From contig NZ_CP053382.1 in NCBI RefSeq assembly GCF_014931605.1, positions 1,860,001-1,924,000 of the forward strand: DNA of 64,000 nt, in the 5' to 3' direction. Source of the stretch: Halomonas sp. MCCC 1A13316 (GTDB lineage Bacteria > Pseudomonadota > Gammaproteobacteria > Pseudomonadales > Halomonadaceae). Both the position numbers and the translations under genes were made by a program. The notes beneath the pieces are model-generated. The model made no database searches. It was given only the letters and a program-made list of their open reading frames with translations, and had not been told where the DNA came from. Below, in pieces: positions 32,770 to 40,310 of this stretch (position 1 is its first letter; every line of letters begins with the position of its first letter).

Positions 32770-34043
32770 GCCTCATCCTCGGCTGCGGGCTGGGCCAGCA
32801 GCGTTTGCCAGCGTCGTCGCGCCCAGCCGGCGACGGGCTCCCGTGCCAGCGCTTCTGCGGCCTGGGCATGGTGATGCCAGTCGGCCGTATCGCCAAGGCG
32901 ACGGGCGCACTCGGCCAGCAGCGCGTGGGCCAATAACTGCTCGCTGCGACGCTCCAGCACCCGGGCGTGTTCCAGGGCTTCGGCGGCGCGCTGCCTGGCG
33001 CTCCCGGCTCGCATGCGGGCAAGGTCGAGCCGGGCCGCCTGCAGCAGCAGAACGGCCAGGCGATGGCGAGCGTCGGCGTGTCGCAGGGTGACGAGAGCGA
33101 CGCCGAAGGGGTCGGGGTCCTCTTCCAGGGCATAGTGGCACAAGGCTTCGGCAGCGGCGGCATAAGGGGCCTCGCTGCCGTCGCGCAGGCGTTTGCCGAG
33201 CTCGCGCAGCTGGGCGCAGCGATCACGGGCGGCGGCGTATGCGTCCCGCTCGAAGTCCATCAGCAGCAGGGTCTCCTCGGCCTGGAATTCTCCCAGCTTG
33301 TCGCCCATGGCCTTGCACAGGGTGCGGGCTTCCTTGAAGTAGGATTCCGCTTGATCGAAGCGATCCTCGTGCAGGCTGAGCAGGCCCTGGGCCAGGGGAA
33401 TGGCGGGATGGCCGATATTGTACTGGATGGCCAGTTCACGTGCCTGGGACAGTAACTCGGCCGCCTGGTGGAGGTCGCGCTCGAGCATGGCCAGGCAACG
33501 GGCGGTTTCGGCCATGGCGATGACCTGTTCACGGCCTTCGCCGCAGCGGGTCGCGCGTTCCGCCTGCAGTGACTGCTCATGGGCGTCGCTCCACTGGCCG
33601 TGGGCCCAGCGGATATGGCTGGCCAACTGGTAGCCGAGCCGTGCATGGGCCAGGGCGCCGTGCTCCAGGGCTTGCTCGGCAAGCGCGACCACTTCGCCGG
33701 CGCCGGCCTCCCAATCGGCCAGGGGCGCGGCAATGTAAAGAAGATCATGGAGCTCGAGGGCCAGGCACACGCGCCGGCAACCGGTCAGGTCATCGACTAG
33801 TGCCAAGCCTCGCTGTGCGTACTGCTGGGCTTCCTGGTTGGCGAAGATACGCAGGCAGAAGCGGCCGGCTTCGATCATTGCCCGAGTGGCCAGCTCGATG
33901 TCGCCGCTGGCATGAGCGTGGTGGGCCAGGCTGCTGGCCTGGCGCATGTCGTTGAGGGATCCTTCGGCCAGCCATTCGGCAACGCGTCGATGCATGGCCA
34001 GGCGCCGGGACGGAGAAATCGCCTCGTACAGCTCGGCAGCCAC
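32766..34043 (-). CDS. TPR half of a split SARP/STAND-type regulator
   Basis: 425 residues, beginning with a winged-helix remnant (AAELYEAISPSRRLAMHRRV, then AEWLAEG) and then helical TPR-like repeats to the end. It is in the same frame as the SARP gene upstream: the bases between (34044-34085) read LSTGPQGLRFTRSEV without a stop. Only the TGA at 34086-34088 separates the two. The natural protein was probably one chain; this half may be restarted at ATG 34043 or not made. It is coupled to the DUF4242 gene. Confidence 0.65.
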   Translation of the reverse strand: MAAELYEAISPSRRLAMHRRVAEWLAEGSLNDMRQASSLAHHAHASGDIELATRAMIEAGRFCLRIFANQEAQQYAQRGLALVDDLTGCRRVCLALELHDLLYIAAPLADWEAGAGEVVALAEQALEHGALAHARLGYQLASHIRWAHGQWSDAHEQSLQAERATRCGEGREQVIAMAETARCLAMLERDLHQAAELLSQARELAIQYNIGHPAIPLAQGLLSLHEDRFDQAESYFKEARTLCKAMGDKLGEFQAEETLLLMDFERDAYAAARDRCAQLRELGKRLRDGSEAPYAAAAEALCHYALEEDPDPFGVALVTLRHADARHRLAVLLLQAARLDLARMRAGSARQRAAEALEHARVLERRSEQLLAHALLAECARRLGDTADWHHHAQAAEALAREPVAGWARRRWQTLLAQPAAEDEA

Positions 34044-34085
34044 TTCGCTGCGTGTAAAGCGAAGGCCCTGGGGGCCGGTGGAGAG

Positions 34086-35021
34086 TCACTGGTGCCGTTC
34101 GGCCACCTCCAGTGCCAGGCCGATACGGTTGGTGCCGAGCCCCGAGACCTGGCCCAGGATGCCAAGGTCGGGGTCTGGAGCCAGCAGCGCAGCCCAGCGC
34201 ATCACTTCGAGGGTGTCTCCCTCCAACACCGAGGGGCGTTCATCGTCGGTTGGGCGTGGCGGTATTGCCGTGTTCGCATTCGTCGCCAGCGGGCCTCGAG
34301 CCAGCTTGGTTTCGTGCCAGGCACGCAGCAACTGGCCGTTGAGCGGCAGGCCCGCCTCGCGGATGAGTCGCGTACCCAGCTGCAGCTGCCGTTCGGCTTC
34401 GCGCGGCTGGTGCTGGGCCAGTAGCAGGCGCACCAGCCAGGCGCGTGCCGCCTCGTCGAAAGGGGCGAGGCGCACCCAGGCATGGGCGTGGGGCAAGGCG
34501 AGTTCAGGGGTATCGGCGAGACGCCCGACCAGCGTCGTCAGCAGGGTCGTCTGGGCACGCATGGCGGCTTCTCGCTCGGCCAGGCACCAGGCGTGGAAGT
34601 CGGCAAACCGGTCCAGCTCAAGGCCCTCCAGGAAGGGGCCCCGGTAGCGGCTTGCGGCTTGCTCCAGCACTTCGATGTCGGCCGTCGCCAAGCCGTTTTG
34701 GCATAGCGCATGCAGGCCGATCACGTCGATGTCGATGTCCGTGGTATCCAGGCTCACGCCCAGCCGGTCCGCCTTGAGCCGATTCCTGTCTGCATCGTCC
34801 ACCAGTCGGCGCAGCTTGGAGAGGCTCCAGCGCAGCGAGCCGCGCGGGTCGTCGGGCAGTTCCCATAGCAGGTCGCACAGGTGTTCACGGCTCAGGGGGC
34901 GGGAGTGGCGGGCAAGATAGGCGAGCAGCCCACGAGTTTTGCTTGAGGGAGGCAGCGCCAATACCTGCCCGTCCCGTATCACTTCGAGATCGCCGAGCAG
35001 GTTGAGGGTCAGCGCATTCAT
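34086..35021 (-). CDS. SARP/BTAD-type transcriptional activator, N-terminal half
   Basis: 311 residues. A Trans_reg_C-like winged helix (LTLNLLGDLEVIRDGQVLAL, then KTRGLLAYLARHSRPLSREH, then RGSLRWSLSKLRRLV, about 1-95) is followed by a BTAD helical domain (about 100-240, RYRGPFLEGLELDRFADFHA). A remnant of the post-ATPase region (MRWAALLAPDPDLGILGQVS) leads to an in-frame TGA after VAERHQ. The nucleotide-binding domain normal for such proteins is missing. ATG 35021 starts at the conserved strand; the frame opens further at 35084. It probably regulates itself and the downstream gene. Confidence 0.7.
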   Translation of the reverse strand: MNALTLNLLGDLEVIRDGQVLALPPSSKTRGLLAYLARHSRPLSREHLCDLLWELPDDPRGSLRWSLSKLRRLVDDADRNRLKADRLGVSLDTTDIDIDVIGLHALCQNGLATADIEVLEQAASRYRGPFLEGLELDRFADFHAWCLAEREAAMRAQTTLLTTLVGRLADTPELALPHAHAWVRLAPFDEAARAWLVRLLLAQHQPREAERQLQLGTRLIREAGLPLNGQLLRAWHETKLARGPLATNANTAIPPRPTDDERPSVLEGDTLEVMRWAALLAPDPDLGILGQVSGLGTNRIGLALEVAERHQ

Positions 35022-35085
35022 GTCAGGACCCGGTGGGGGAACGCTAGCAGTATAGTTCGCGATGCCACCGGGCCGTCCGACCATT

Positions 35086-35109
35086 TTTTTCCTCCTTTGG
35101 CAGGAAAAA
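35086..35109. promoter_or_regulatory. Inverted repeat in the divergent promoter region
   Basis: TTTTTCCT and AGGAAAAA (8 bp, perfect) around an 8-base loop, between the SARP gene and the cysK-like gene (gap 35022-35182). It could be an operator for either gene. Confidence 0.4.
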
Positions 35110-35182
35110 CCACGCTGGCTTACACGCCGGCTCCCTCGGCATGGGACAACGCTCTAAGTCTACTCACCCGAGGAGACTCACC

Positions 35183-36673
35183 ATGACCCGCTACGCCAGC
35201 ATATTGGAAACCATCGGCTGCACACCGCTGGTACGGCTTGCCCGTCTCGCCCCACCGGATGTCAACGTGTACGTGAAGGTGGAAGCCTTCAACCCCATGG
35301 GCTCGGTGAAGGACCGCATGGCGCTGGCAGTGATCGAAGCGGCCGAGCGCAGCGGCGCCCTGCGCCCGGGCCAGACGGTGATCGAGGCCACCAGCGGCAA
35401 TACCGGTATCGGCCTGGCCATGGTGTGCGCCCGCAAGGGGTATCCGTTGGTCGTGACCATGGCCGAGAGCTTCAGCCTGGAGCGGCGTCGGCTGCTGCGC
35501 TTCCTGGGTGCCAGGGTGGTGCTCACGCCCGCTTCCGAGAAGGGCAGCGGCATGCTGGCCAAGGCGAACGAGCTGGCCGAAACCCATGGCTATTTCCTGT
35601 GCCGCCAGTTCGAGAACGAAGCCAATGCCGAGGTGCACAGCCGTACCACGGCACGGGAGATCCTCGACGACATGCAAGGAGAGCCGATCCATGCCTGGGT
35701 GACCGGCTTCGGTACCGGCGGCACGCTCAAGGGCGTCTCACGGGTGCTGAAAGCCGCCGATCCGGCAACCCGCGTGGTGGTCGCCGAGCCCGACAATGCC
35801 CCGCTGCTGGGCAGTGGGGAGGCGCAGCCGGCAGGCATGAGCCACCCGCGTTTTCGCCCCCACCTGATGCAGGGATGGAGCCCCGACTTCATCTCGCCTC
35901 TGGCCCAGCAGGCGGTGGCTGCCGGCATGGTGGATGAAGTCGTGCCGGTGGCGGGAGAAGAGGCGCTGCGCCTGGCCCGGCAGTTGGCTCGAAAGGAAGG
36001 CATCTTCGTCGGCGTCTCCGCCGGCGCGACCCTGGTAGCTGCCTTGCAGGTGGCTCGGCGGGCGCCGGCCGGCAGCCATGTGATCTGCATGCTGCCCGAC
36101 ACCGGCGAGCGCTACCTGTCCACGCCGCTGTTCGAAGGCATCGTGGATGAGATGAACGAGGAGGAGCTGGCGCTGTCGCGTTCCACGCCCGGTTGTCGCT
36201 TCGATACGCCCGCACCCCAGCCCGCTGCCATGCCCGCGGCACAAGTATCTGCAGTGCAGGAATTGACGAGCGATACGGAAGCCGAGCGCCGGCTCGACGA
36301 CTGCCTGGCGCAAGCACCAGTGGTCATGTTCGCCCTGGCTTGGTGCGAGTTCTGCTGGGCGGCACGCAAGCTGTTCGACCGCCTGGGTGTCGACTTCGTG
36401 AGCGTTGAGCTGGATGCACCGGCCTGCCAGGCCGACGACATGGGCGTTCGCCTGCGCCCGGTGCTGGCGCGGCGTACCGGGGGGCCGACCATTCCGCAGA
36501 TCTTCATCGGCGGCGAGCCGCTCGGTGGCTGCGGAGAGCTGTTCGAGGCCTGGGCCGACGGCAGCCTGGGCGAGCGCCTTGCAGCGTGCGGGGTCGCTTA
36601 CGACAGCGAGGCGAGGATCGAACCCGAGCTCCTGCTGCCGGCCTGGCTGCATCCACGCTCCACTACGGCCTGA
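35183..36673 (+). CDS. Cysteine synthase fused to a glutaredoxin domain
   Basis: 496 residues. The first about 325 are a PLP-dependent O-acetylserine sulfhydrylase (CysK family): NPMGSVKDRMA with the PLP Lys, EATSGNTGIGLAM, GFGTGGTLKGVSRVLKAADP and CMLPDTGERYLST. After a linker of about 45 residues comes a glutaredoxin/thioredoxin-like domain with AWCEFCWAARKLFDRLGVDF and GGPTIPQIFIGGEPLGGCGE (Cys-x-x-Cys plus the cis-Pro TIPQ). CysK makes cysteine from O-acetylserine and sulfide; the fused redox domain may supply reduced sulfur or sense redox state. ATG 35183 has GAGGAG. The AhpD-like gene follows 16 bases later. Confidence 0.9.
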   Translation: MTRYASILETIGCTPLVRLARLAPPDVNVYVKVEAFNPMGSVKDRMALAVIEAAERSGALRPGQTVIEATSGNTGIGLAMVCARKGYPLVVTMAESFSLERRRLLRFLGARVVLTPASEKGSGMLAKANELAETHGYFLCRQFENEANAEVHSRTTAREILDDMQGEPIHAWVTGFGTGGTLKGVSRVLKAADPATRVVVAEPDNAPLLGSGEAQPAGMSHPRFRPHLMQGWSPDFISPLAQQAVAAGMVDEVVPVAGEEALRLARQLARKEGIFVGVSAGATLVAALQVARRAPAGSHVICMLPDTGERYLSTPLFEGIVDEMNEEELALSRSTPGCRFDTPAPQPAAMPAAQVSAVQELTSDTEAERRLDDCLAQAPVVMFALAWCEFCWAARKLFDRLGVDFVSVELDAPACQADDMGVRLRPVLARRTGGPTIPQIFIGGEPLGGCGELFEAWADGSLGERLAACGVAYDSEARIEPELLLPAWLHPRSTTA

Positions 36674-36689
36674 TTCGGAGGAAGCCGAC

Positions 36690-37286
36690 ATGAGCTATAT
36701 CGAAACGATTGCTCCGGAACTGGCCGAGGGCGAGGTCAGGGAGATGTACCAGCGCCAGGAGAGCCACTTCGGCTTCTTGCCCAACTATGCCCACGTATTC
36801 TGCCATCGCCCCGAGGTGATGAAGTGCTGGGCGGCGCTGATCGCGACCATTCGTCGGCCCATGGCGCCGCGTCGGTACGAGCTGGTGACGCTGGCTGCCG
36901 CCCGTGCCCTGGGCAACACCTACTGCTCGCTGGCCCATGCCAAGGCCCTGTTGCAGCTCATGGGCATGGAGGCCGCCCAGGCCATGCTGACGGACGAGGC
37001 GGGGCCGCTCAGCGAGGCGGAACGCGTGATGATGGACTTTGCCGCCAAGGTGGCCTGTCGTGCCCAGGAGGTCGGCTCCGAGGATATCGAAGCGCTACGG
37101 GCTCACGGCTTCGCCGACGATGAGATCTTCGACATCGTTGCCGTCGTGGCGGGGCGCGCCTTCTTTACGCGAATTCTCGACGGCCTCGGGGTCGAGGCCG
37201 ACGCCGTCTTTCGCCAGCTCCCGCCCGGGCTGGTGGGGCCGCTCAGCGTGGGCAGGCCGATAGCACACGCTGTCGCACAGACCTGA
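36690..37286 (+). CDS. AhpD-like / carboxymuconolactone decarboxylase family protein
   Basis: A 198-residue all-helical protein of the peroxidase-related subfamily. Visible: YELVTLAAARALGNTYCSLA, then HAKALL, and DDEIFDIVAVVAGRAFFTRI. Only a single Cys is in the active-site segment (YCSLAH, where AhpD has Cys-x-x-Cys), so alkylhydroperoxidase activity is doubtful. ATG 36690 has GGAGGAAG in front. It is co-transcribed with the cysK-glutaredoxin fusion, pointing to thiol or redox metabolism. It ends 34 bases from convergent mrpG. Confidence 0.8.
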   Translation: MSYIETIAPELAEGEVREMYQRQESHFGFLPNYAHVFCHRPEVMKCWAALIATIRRPMAPRRYELVTLAAARALGNTYCSLAHAKALLQLMGMEAAQAMLTDEAGPLSEAERVMMDFAAKVACRAQEVGSEDIEALRAHGFADDEIFDIVAVVAGRAFFTRILDGLGVEADAVFRQLPPGLVGPLSVGRPIAHAVAQT

Positions 37287-37320
37287 ACCGACGGCGAACT
37301 GCGCCGAAACGGATCGGCGG

Positions 37321-37674
37321 CTAGCGTTCGGACATGTCGGGCATGTTGCGGGTGCGCGCCACGCCCGGGAGCCGCCGGCGCAGGGCGGCCTTGCCCATCA
37401 TGTGGGCGCTGACCGGGGCGGTGGCGAACAGGAAGATCGTTACCAGGGCTTCCTGGAACGAGACGCCGCCCTGCTGGTGGCTGAAGTAGAGCAGCGAGCC
37501 GATCAGGGTGCAGCCGACGCCCAGGGTGCTGGCCTTGGTGGGGCCGTGCAGGCGTGTGTAGAAATCGGGCAGCTTGGCCAGCCCCCAGGAGCCGATCAGC
37601 GCCACCAGGGCACCGAACAGCAGGAAGGTGGCGACGACGAACTCCAGGTACCACGGCATGTCGATGCTGGTCAT
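37321..37674 (-). CDS. mrpG: Na+/H+ antiporter subunit MrpG
   Basis: A 117-residue membrane subunit with three hydrophobic helices (FVVATFLLFGALVALIGSWG, LGVGCTLIGSLLYF, EALVTIFLFATAPVSAHMMG) and the family motif LPDFYTRLHGPTKASTLG. Last gene of the mrp operon. ATG 37674 overlaps mrpF by ATGA; the longer open frame is a shadow. Mrp complexes exchange cytoplasmic Na+ for H+ and support salt and alkali tolerance. Confidence 0.93.
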   Translation of the reverse strand: MTSIDMPWYLEFVVATFLLFGALVALIGSWGLAKLPDFYTRLHGPTKASTLGVGCTLIGSLLYFSHQQGGVSFQEALVTIFLFATAPVSAHMMGKAALRRRLPGVARTRNMPDMSER

Positions 37675-37940
37675 TCGATGACGTCCCCCCTTAGCAGGTA
37701 CTTGCTCATGGCGACGGTACTGACGAAGCCCATCAGCGCGATCAGCAGGGCCAGCTCGAACAGCACGCCCAGCCCCATCCGGATGTCCGCCAGCACGATC
37801 AGCGCGATGCTGTTGATCATCAGGGTGTCCAGCGCCAGGATCCGGTCGACGATGTCCGGGCCGACGGCCAGTCGATAGAGATTGAGCAGGGCAGCAATGG
37901 CGAAGAGGGTCATGGCGACCGTGATGACGGTAGCGATCAT
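37671..37940 (-). CDS. mrpF: Na+/H+ antiporter subunit MrpF
   Basis: An 89-residue membrane subunit with three helices. RLAVGPDIVDRILALDTLMI, with its conserved Asp pair, and IALIVLADIRMGLGVLFELA fit MrpF/PhaF. It overlaps both neighbours by ATGA (mrpE before, mrpG after), so expression is translationally coupled. Confidence 0.93.
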   Translation of the reverse strand: MIATVITVAMTLFAIAALLNLYRLAVGPDIVDRILALDTLMINSIALIVLADIRMGLGVLFELALLIALMGFVSTVAMSKYLLRGDVIE

Positions 37941-38446
37941 CGGAAGATCTCCTCGAGCGGCTGTTCGTAGCGTTCGCGAATGGTGGCGATGGCTTCGGCC
38001 TCGTCCTCCAGGTGCAGGGCATGGACCAGCAGGGTATTGGCTTTCGCATCGTGGTGGATCGAGACGGTGCCGGGCGTCAGCGAGATGGTGCTGGCCAGGA
38101 TGGTGATGGCGAAGTCGTCGTCCAGGGTCAGCGGGTAGACGAAGAAGCCGGGCTGCAGGTGCCGGGCGGGGCGCAGGATGCGAATGGCCACCACCAGGTT
38201 GGAGCGTAGAATGTCCACCAGCAGCACCAGCAGGTAACGCAGCAGCGGCAGGGGTCGCTTGATCTTCGCCTCCTCGGCCCAGAAGGCGTGGGTCAAGAAA
38301 GGAATGGCCACACCAAGAGCCAGCCCCAGCAGGGCATGAGCCACGCTGAAGTCATTGACCATCAACATCCACAGCAGCGCCAGAAACAGCGAGAACAGGG
38401 GATGCGGCAGCCAGAACTGCCGGGAGCGGAACGGCGACGGAATCAT
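37937..38446 (-). CDS. mrpE: Na+/H+ antiporter subunit MrpE
   Basis: A 169-residue membrane subunit. N-terminal helices (PLFSLFLALLWMLMVNDFSV, then LLGLALGVAIPFLTHAFW) lead to LLVDILRSNLVVAIRILRP and ASTISLTPGTVSIHHDAKAN, the MrpE signature. ATG 38446 makes the ATGA overlap with mrpD; the longer frame upstream is a shadow. Confidence 0.92.
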   Translation of the reverse strand: MIPSPFRSRQFWLPHPLFSLFLALLWMLMVNDFSVAHALLGLALGVAIPFLTHAFWAEEAKIKRPLPLLRYLLVLLVDILRSNLVVAIRILRPARHLQPGFFVYPLTLDDDFAITILASTISLTPGTVSIHHDAKANTLLVHALHLEDEAEAIATIRERYEQPLEEIFR

Positions 38447-39972
38447 GGTGGGATCTCCTGTGCCGAGGCGATGGCCTGCGGCAGCACGGCGGCAATATAG
38501 GCCTGCGGGTCGAGCAGCTGTTCCGCGGTCAGTTCGAGGTAATCCATTACCGGCTCGCCGTACACCGCCAGCAGCCCATTGAGACCGATCATGGTGGAGA
38601 CCAGCACCAGCGGCCCGCGCTCCAGCGGGTACGGCTTGGCCATGTCGGCGGGTCGCCAGAACCAGTTGCTGCCGGTACGGCTGACGGCGACCAGGGTCAG
38701 CAGCGCGGCGGACAGCAGCACCCCCCACAGCCACAGCCCTCGGGGCTCCTGCGCGCTGGCCTGGAGGATCCATGCCTTGCTGACGAAGCCGCTGAACGGT
38801 GGCAGGCCCACCATGGCGATGCCCGCAATGAAGAACAGTGTGCCCAGCAGCCATCGATGGCCGATGGGGCCGATCGCCGAGAAGCGGTCATAGCCCTCCT
38901 CGCGCTGCCGGCCCAGCAGGTCGGCCAGCAGGAAGAAGACGGCGGTCATGCCGGTGCTGTGGATCAGGTAGAAAAGGGCGGCGCCGAGGGAGCTGGGGGT
39001 GACGAAGCTGATGGTGGCCAGCAGGGTGCCTACCGAGAGGATCACCAGGTAGGCGGTCAAGGTGCGCAGGCTGTTCGAACCCAGCACCCCGACGCCGCCC
39101 AGCGCCAGGGTCAGCAGCGCCAGCGGCCACAGCCAGGCCCAGGCGGTCGCGTTGACCGGCGCCTCGCCCAATGCGAAGACCAGCAGGAAGACCCGCAGGA
39201 TGGCGTAGATGCCGACCTTGGTCATGATGGCGAAGAGCGCGGCCACCGGTGCACTGGAGGCCGAGTAGGCGCGGGGCAGCCAGAACAGAAGCGGCAGGAT
39301 GGCGGCCTTGATGCCGAACACCACCAGCAGGATCAGGCTGGCGGCGGCGAGCAGCGGCGCATCTTCCGGCGGTGCCTCCGCCACCCGCAGGGCCAGGTCG
39401 GCCATGTTGAGGGTGCCGGTGAGGCCGTAAAGGGTGCCCAGGGCGATCAAGAACAGTGCGGAGCCCGCCAGGTTGATGACCACGTAGTGCAGCCCGGCGC
39501 GACTGCGGGCACGCCCCCCTCCGTGTAGCAGCAGGGCGTAGGAGGCGATCAGCAGGATCTCGAAGAATACGAAGAGGTTGAAAAGATCGCCGGTCAGGAA
39601 GGCGCCGTTGAGGCCGGCCAACTGGAACTGGAACAGGGCGTGGAAGTGCGCGCCGCGCTTGTCGGTGCCGCTACCGCTGCTGGCGTAGAGCAGGCAACAG
39701 AAGCTCAGCACGGCGGTCAGCGCCAGCATGATGGCGGAGAGCCGGTCGAGCACCAGCACGATGCCGAAGGGTGCGGGCCAGTCTCCGGCGTGATAGAGCT
39801 GGTACTCCCCCGAGCCGGCCATGGCCAGCCCCCACACTCCCAGCAGCACCAGGCCCAGGGTACTGGCGACACCCACCAGGCGCTGCACGCCGAAGGGCAG
39901 CCGGTAGAGCAGCAGCAGGCTCGCCCCGGTGACCAGCGGCAGCAGTATCGGCAGGATCAGGGCGTGGTTCAT
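38443..39972 (-). CDS. mrpD: Na+/H+ antiporter subunit MrpD
   Basis: A 509-residue NuoN/NuoM-like subunit with about 14 helices. GAFLTGDLFNLFVFFEILLI carries the conserved transmembrane Glu, and PLLFWLPRAYSASSAPVAAL the proton-path Lys/His region seen in complex I homologues. ILQASAQEPRGLWLWGVLLS and STMIGLNGLLAVYGEPV mark the C-terminus. One of two proton-translocating subunits of the Mrp complex. ATGA overlaps on both sides. Confidence 0.95.
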   Translation of the reverse strand: MNHALILPILLPLVTGASLLLLYRLPFGVQRLVGVASTLGLVLLGVWGLAMAGSGEYQLYHAGDWPAPFGIVLVLDRLSAIMLALTAVLSFCCLLYASSGSGTDKRGAHFHALFQFQLAGLNGAFLTGDLFNLFVFFEILLIASYALLLHGGGRARSRAGLHYVVINLAGSALFLIALGTLYGLTGTLNMADLALRVAEAPPEDAPLLAAASLILLVVFGIKAAILPLLFWLPRAYSASSAPVAALFAIMTKVGIYAILRVFLLVFALGEAPVNATAWAWLWPLALLTLALGGVGVLGSNSLRTLTAYLVILSVGTLLATISFVTPSSLGAALFYLIHSTGMTAVFFLLADLLGRQREEGYDRFSAIGPIGHRWLLGTLFFIAGIAMVGLPPFSGFVSKAWILQASAQEPRGLWLWGVLLSAALLTLVAVSRTGSNWFWRPADMAKPYPLERGPLVLVSTMIGLNGLLAVYGEPVMDYLELTAEQLLDPQAYIAAVLPQAIASAQEIPP

Positions 39973-40310
39973 GCAATGTCCTCGTCGGGGTTTTCGCCGT
40001 CTACGTGGTCGTTGCGCAGCTCCACAGCCGCCTTGAGCGCGAGCACCACCACGAAGGCGGTCATGGCGAAGCCGATGACGATGGCGGTCAGTACCAGGGC
40101 CTGGGGCAGCGGGTCCGCCGAGCGTTCGCTGAAGCCGACGATGGCCGGCGCGCCGGCCACCAGGCGGCCCGAGGCGAACAGGTAGAGGTTGACGGCGTGG
40201 GAGAGCAGGGTGAGCCCCAGGATCACGGTGAAGGTGCGCGCGCGCAGCAGCAGGTAGATCCCGCAGGTGGTCAGCACGCCCAGGGTTATCGCATAGAGCA
40301 GTTCCATCAA
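39969..40310 (-). CDS. mrpC: Na+/H+ antiporter subunit MrpC
   Basis: A 113-residue NuoK-like subunit with three helices: LYAITLGVLTTCGIYLLLRA, ILGLTLLSHAVNLYLFASG and LPQALVLTAIVIGFAMTAFV. Its layout fits MrpC/PhaC. Overlaps mrpAB upstream and mrpD downstream by ATGA. Confidence 0.94.
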   Translation of the reverse strand: MMELLYAITLGVLTTCGIYLLLRARTFTVILGLTLLSHAVNLYLFASGRLVAGAPAIVGFSERSADPLPQALVLTAIVIGFAMTAFVVVLALKAAVELRNDHVDGENPDEDIA

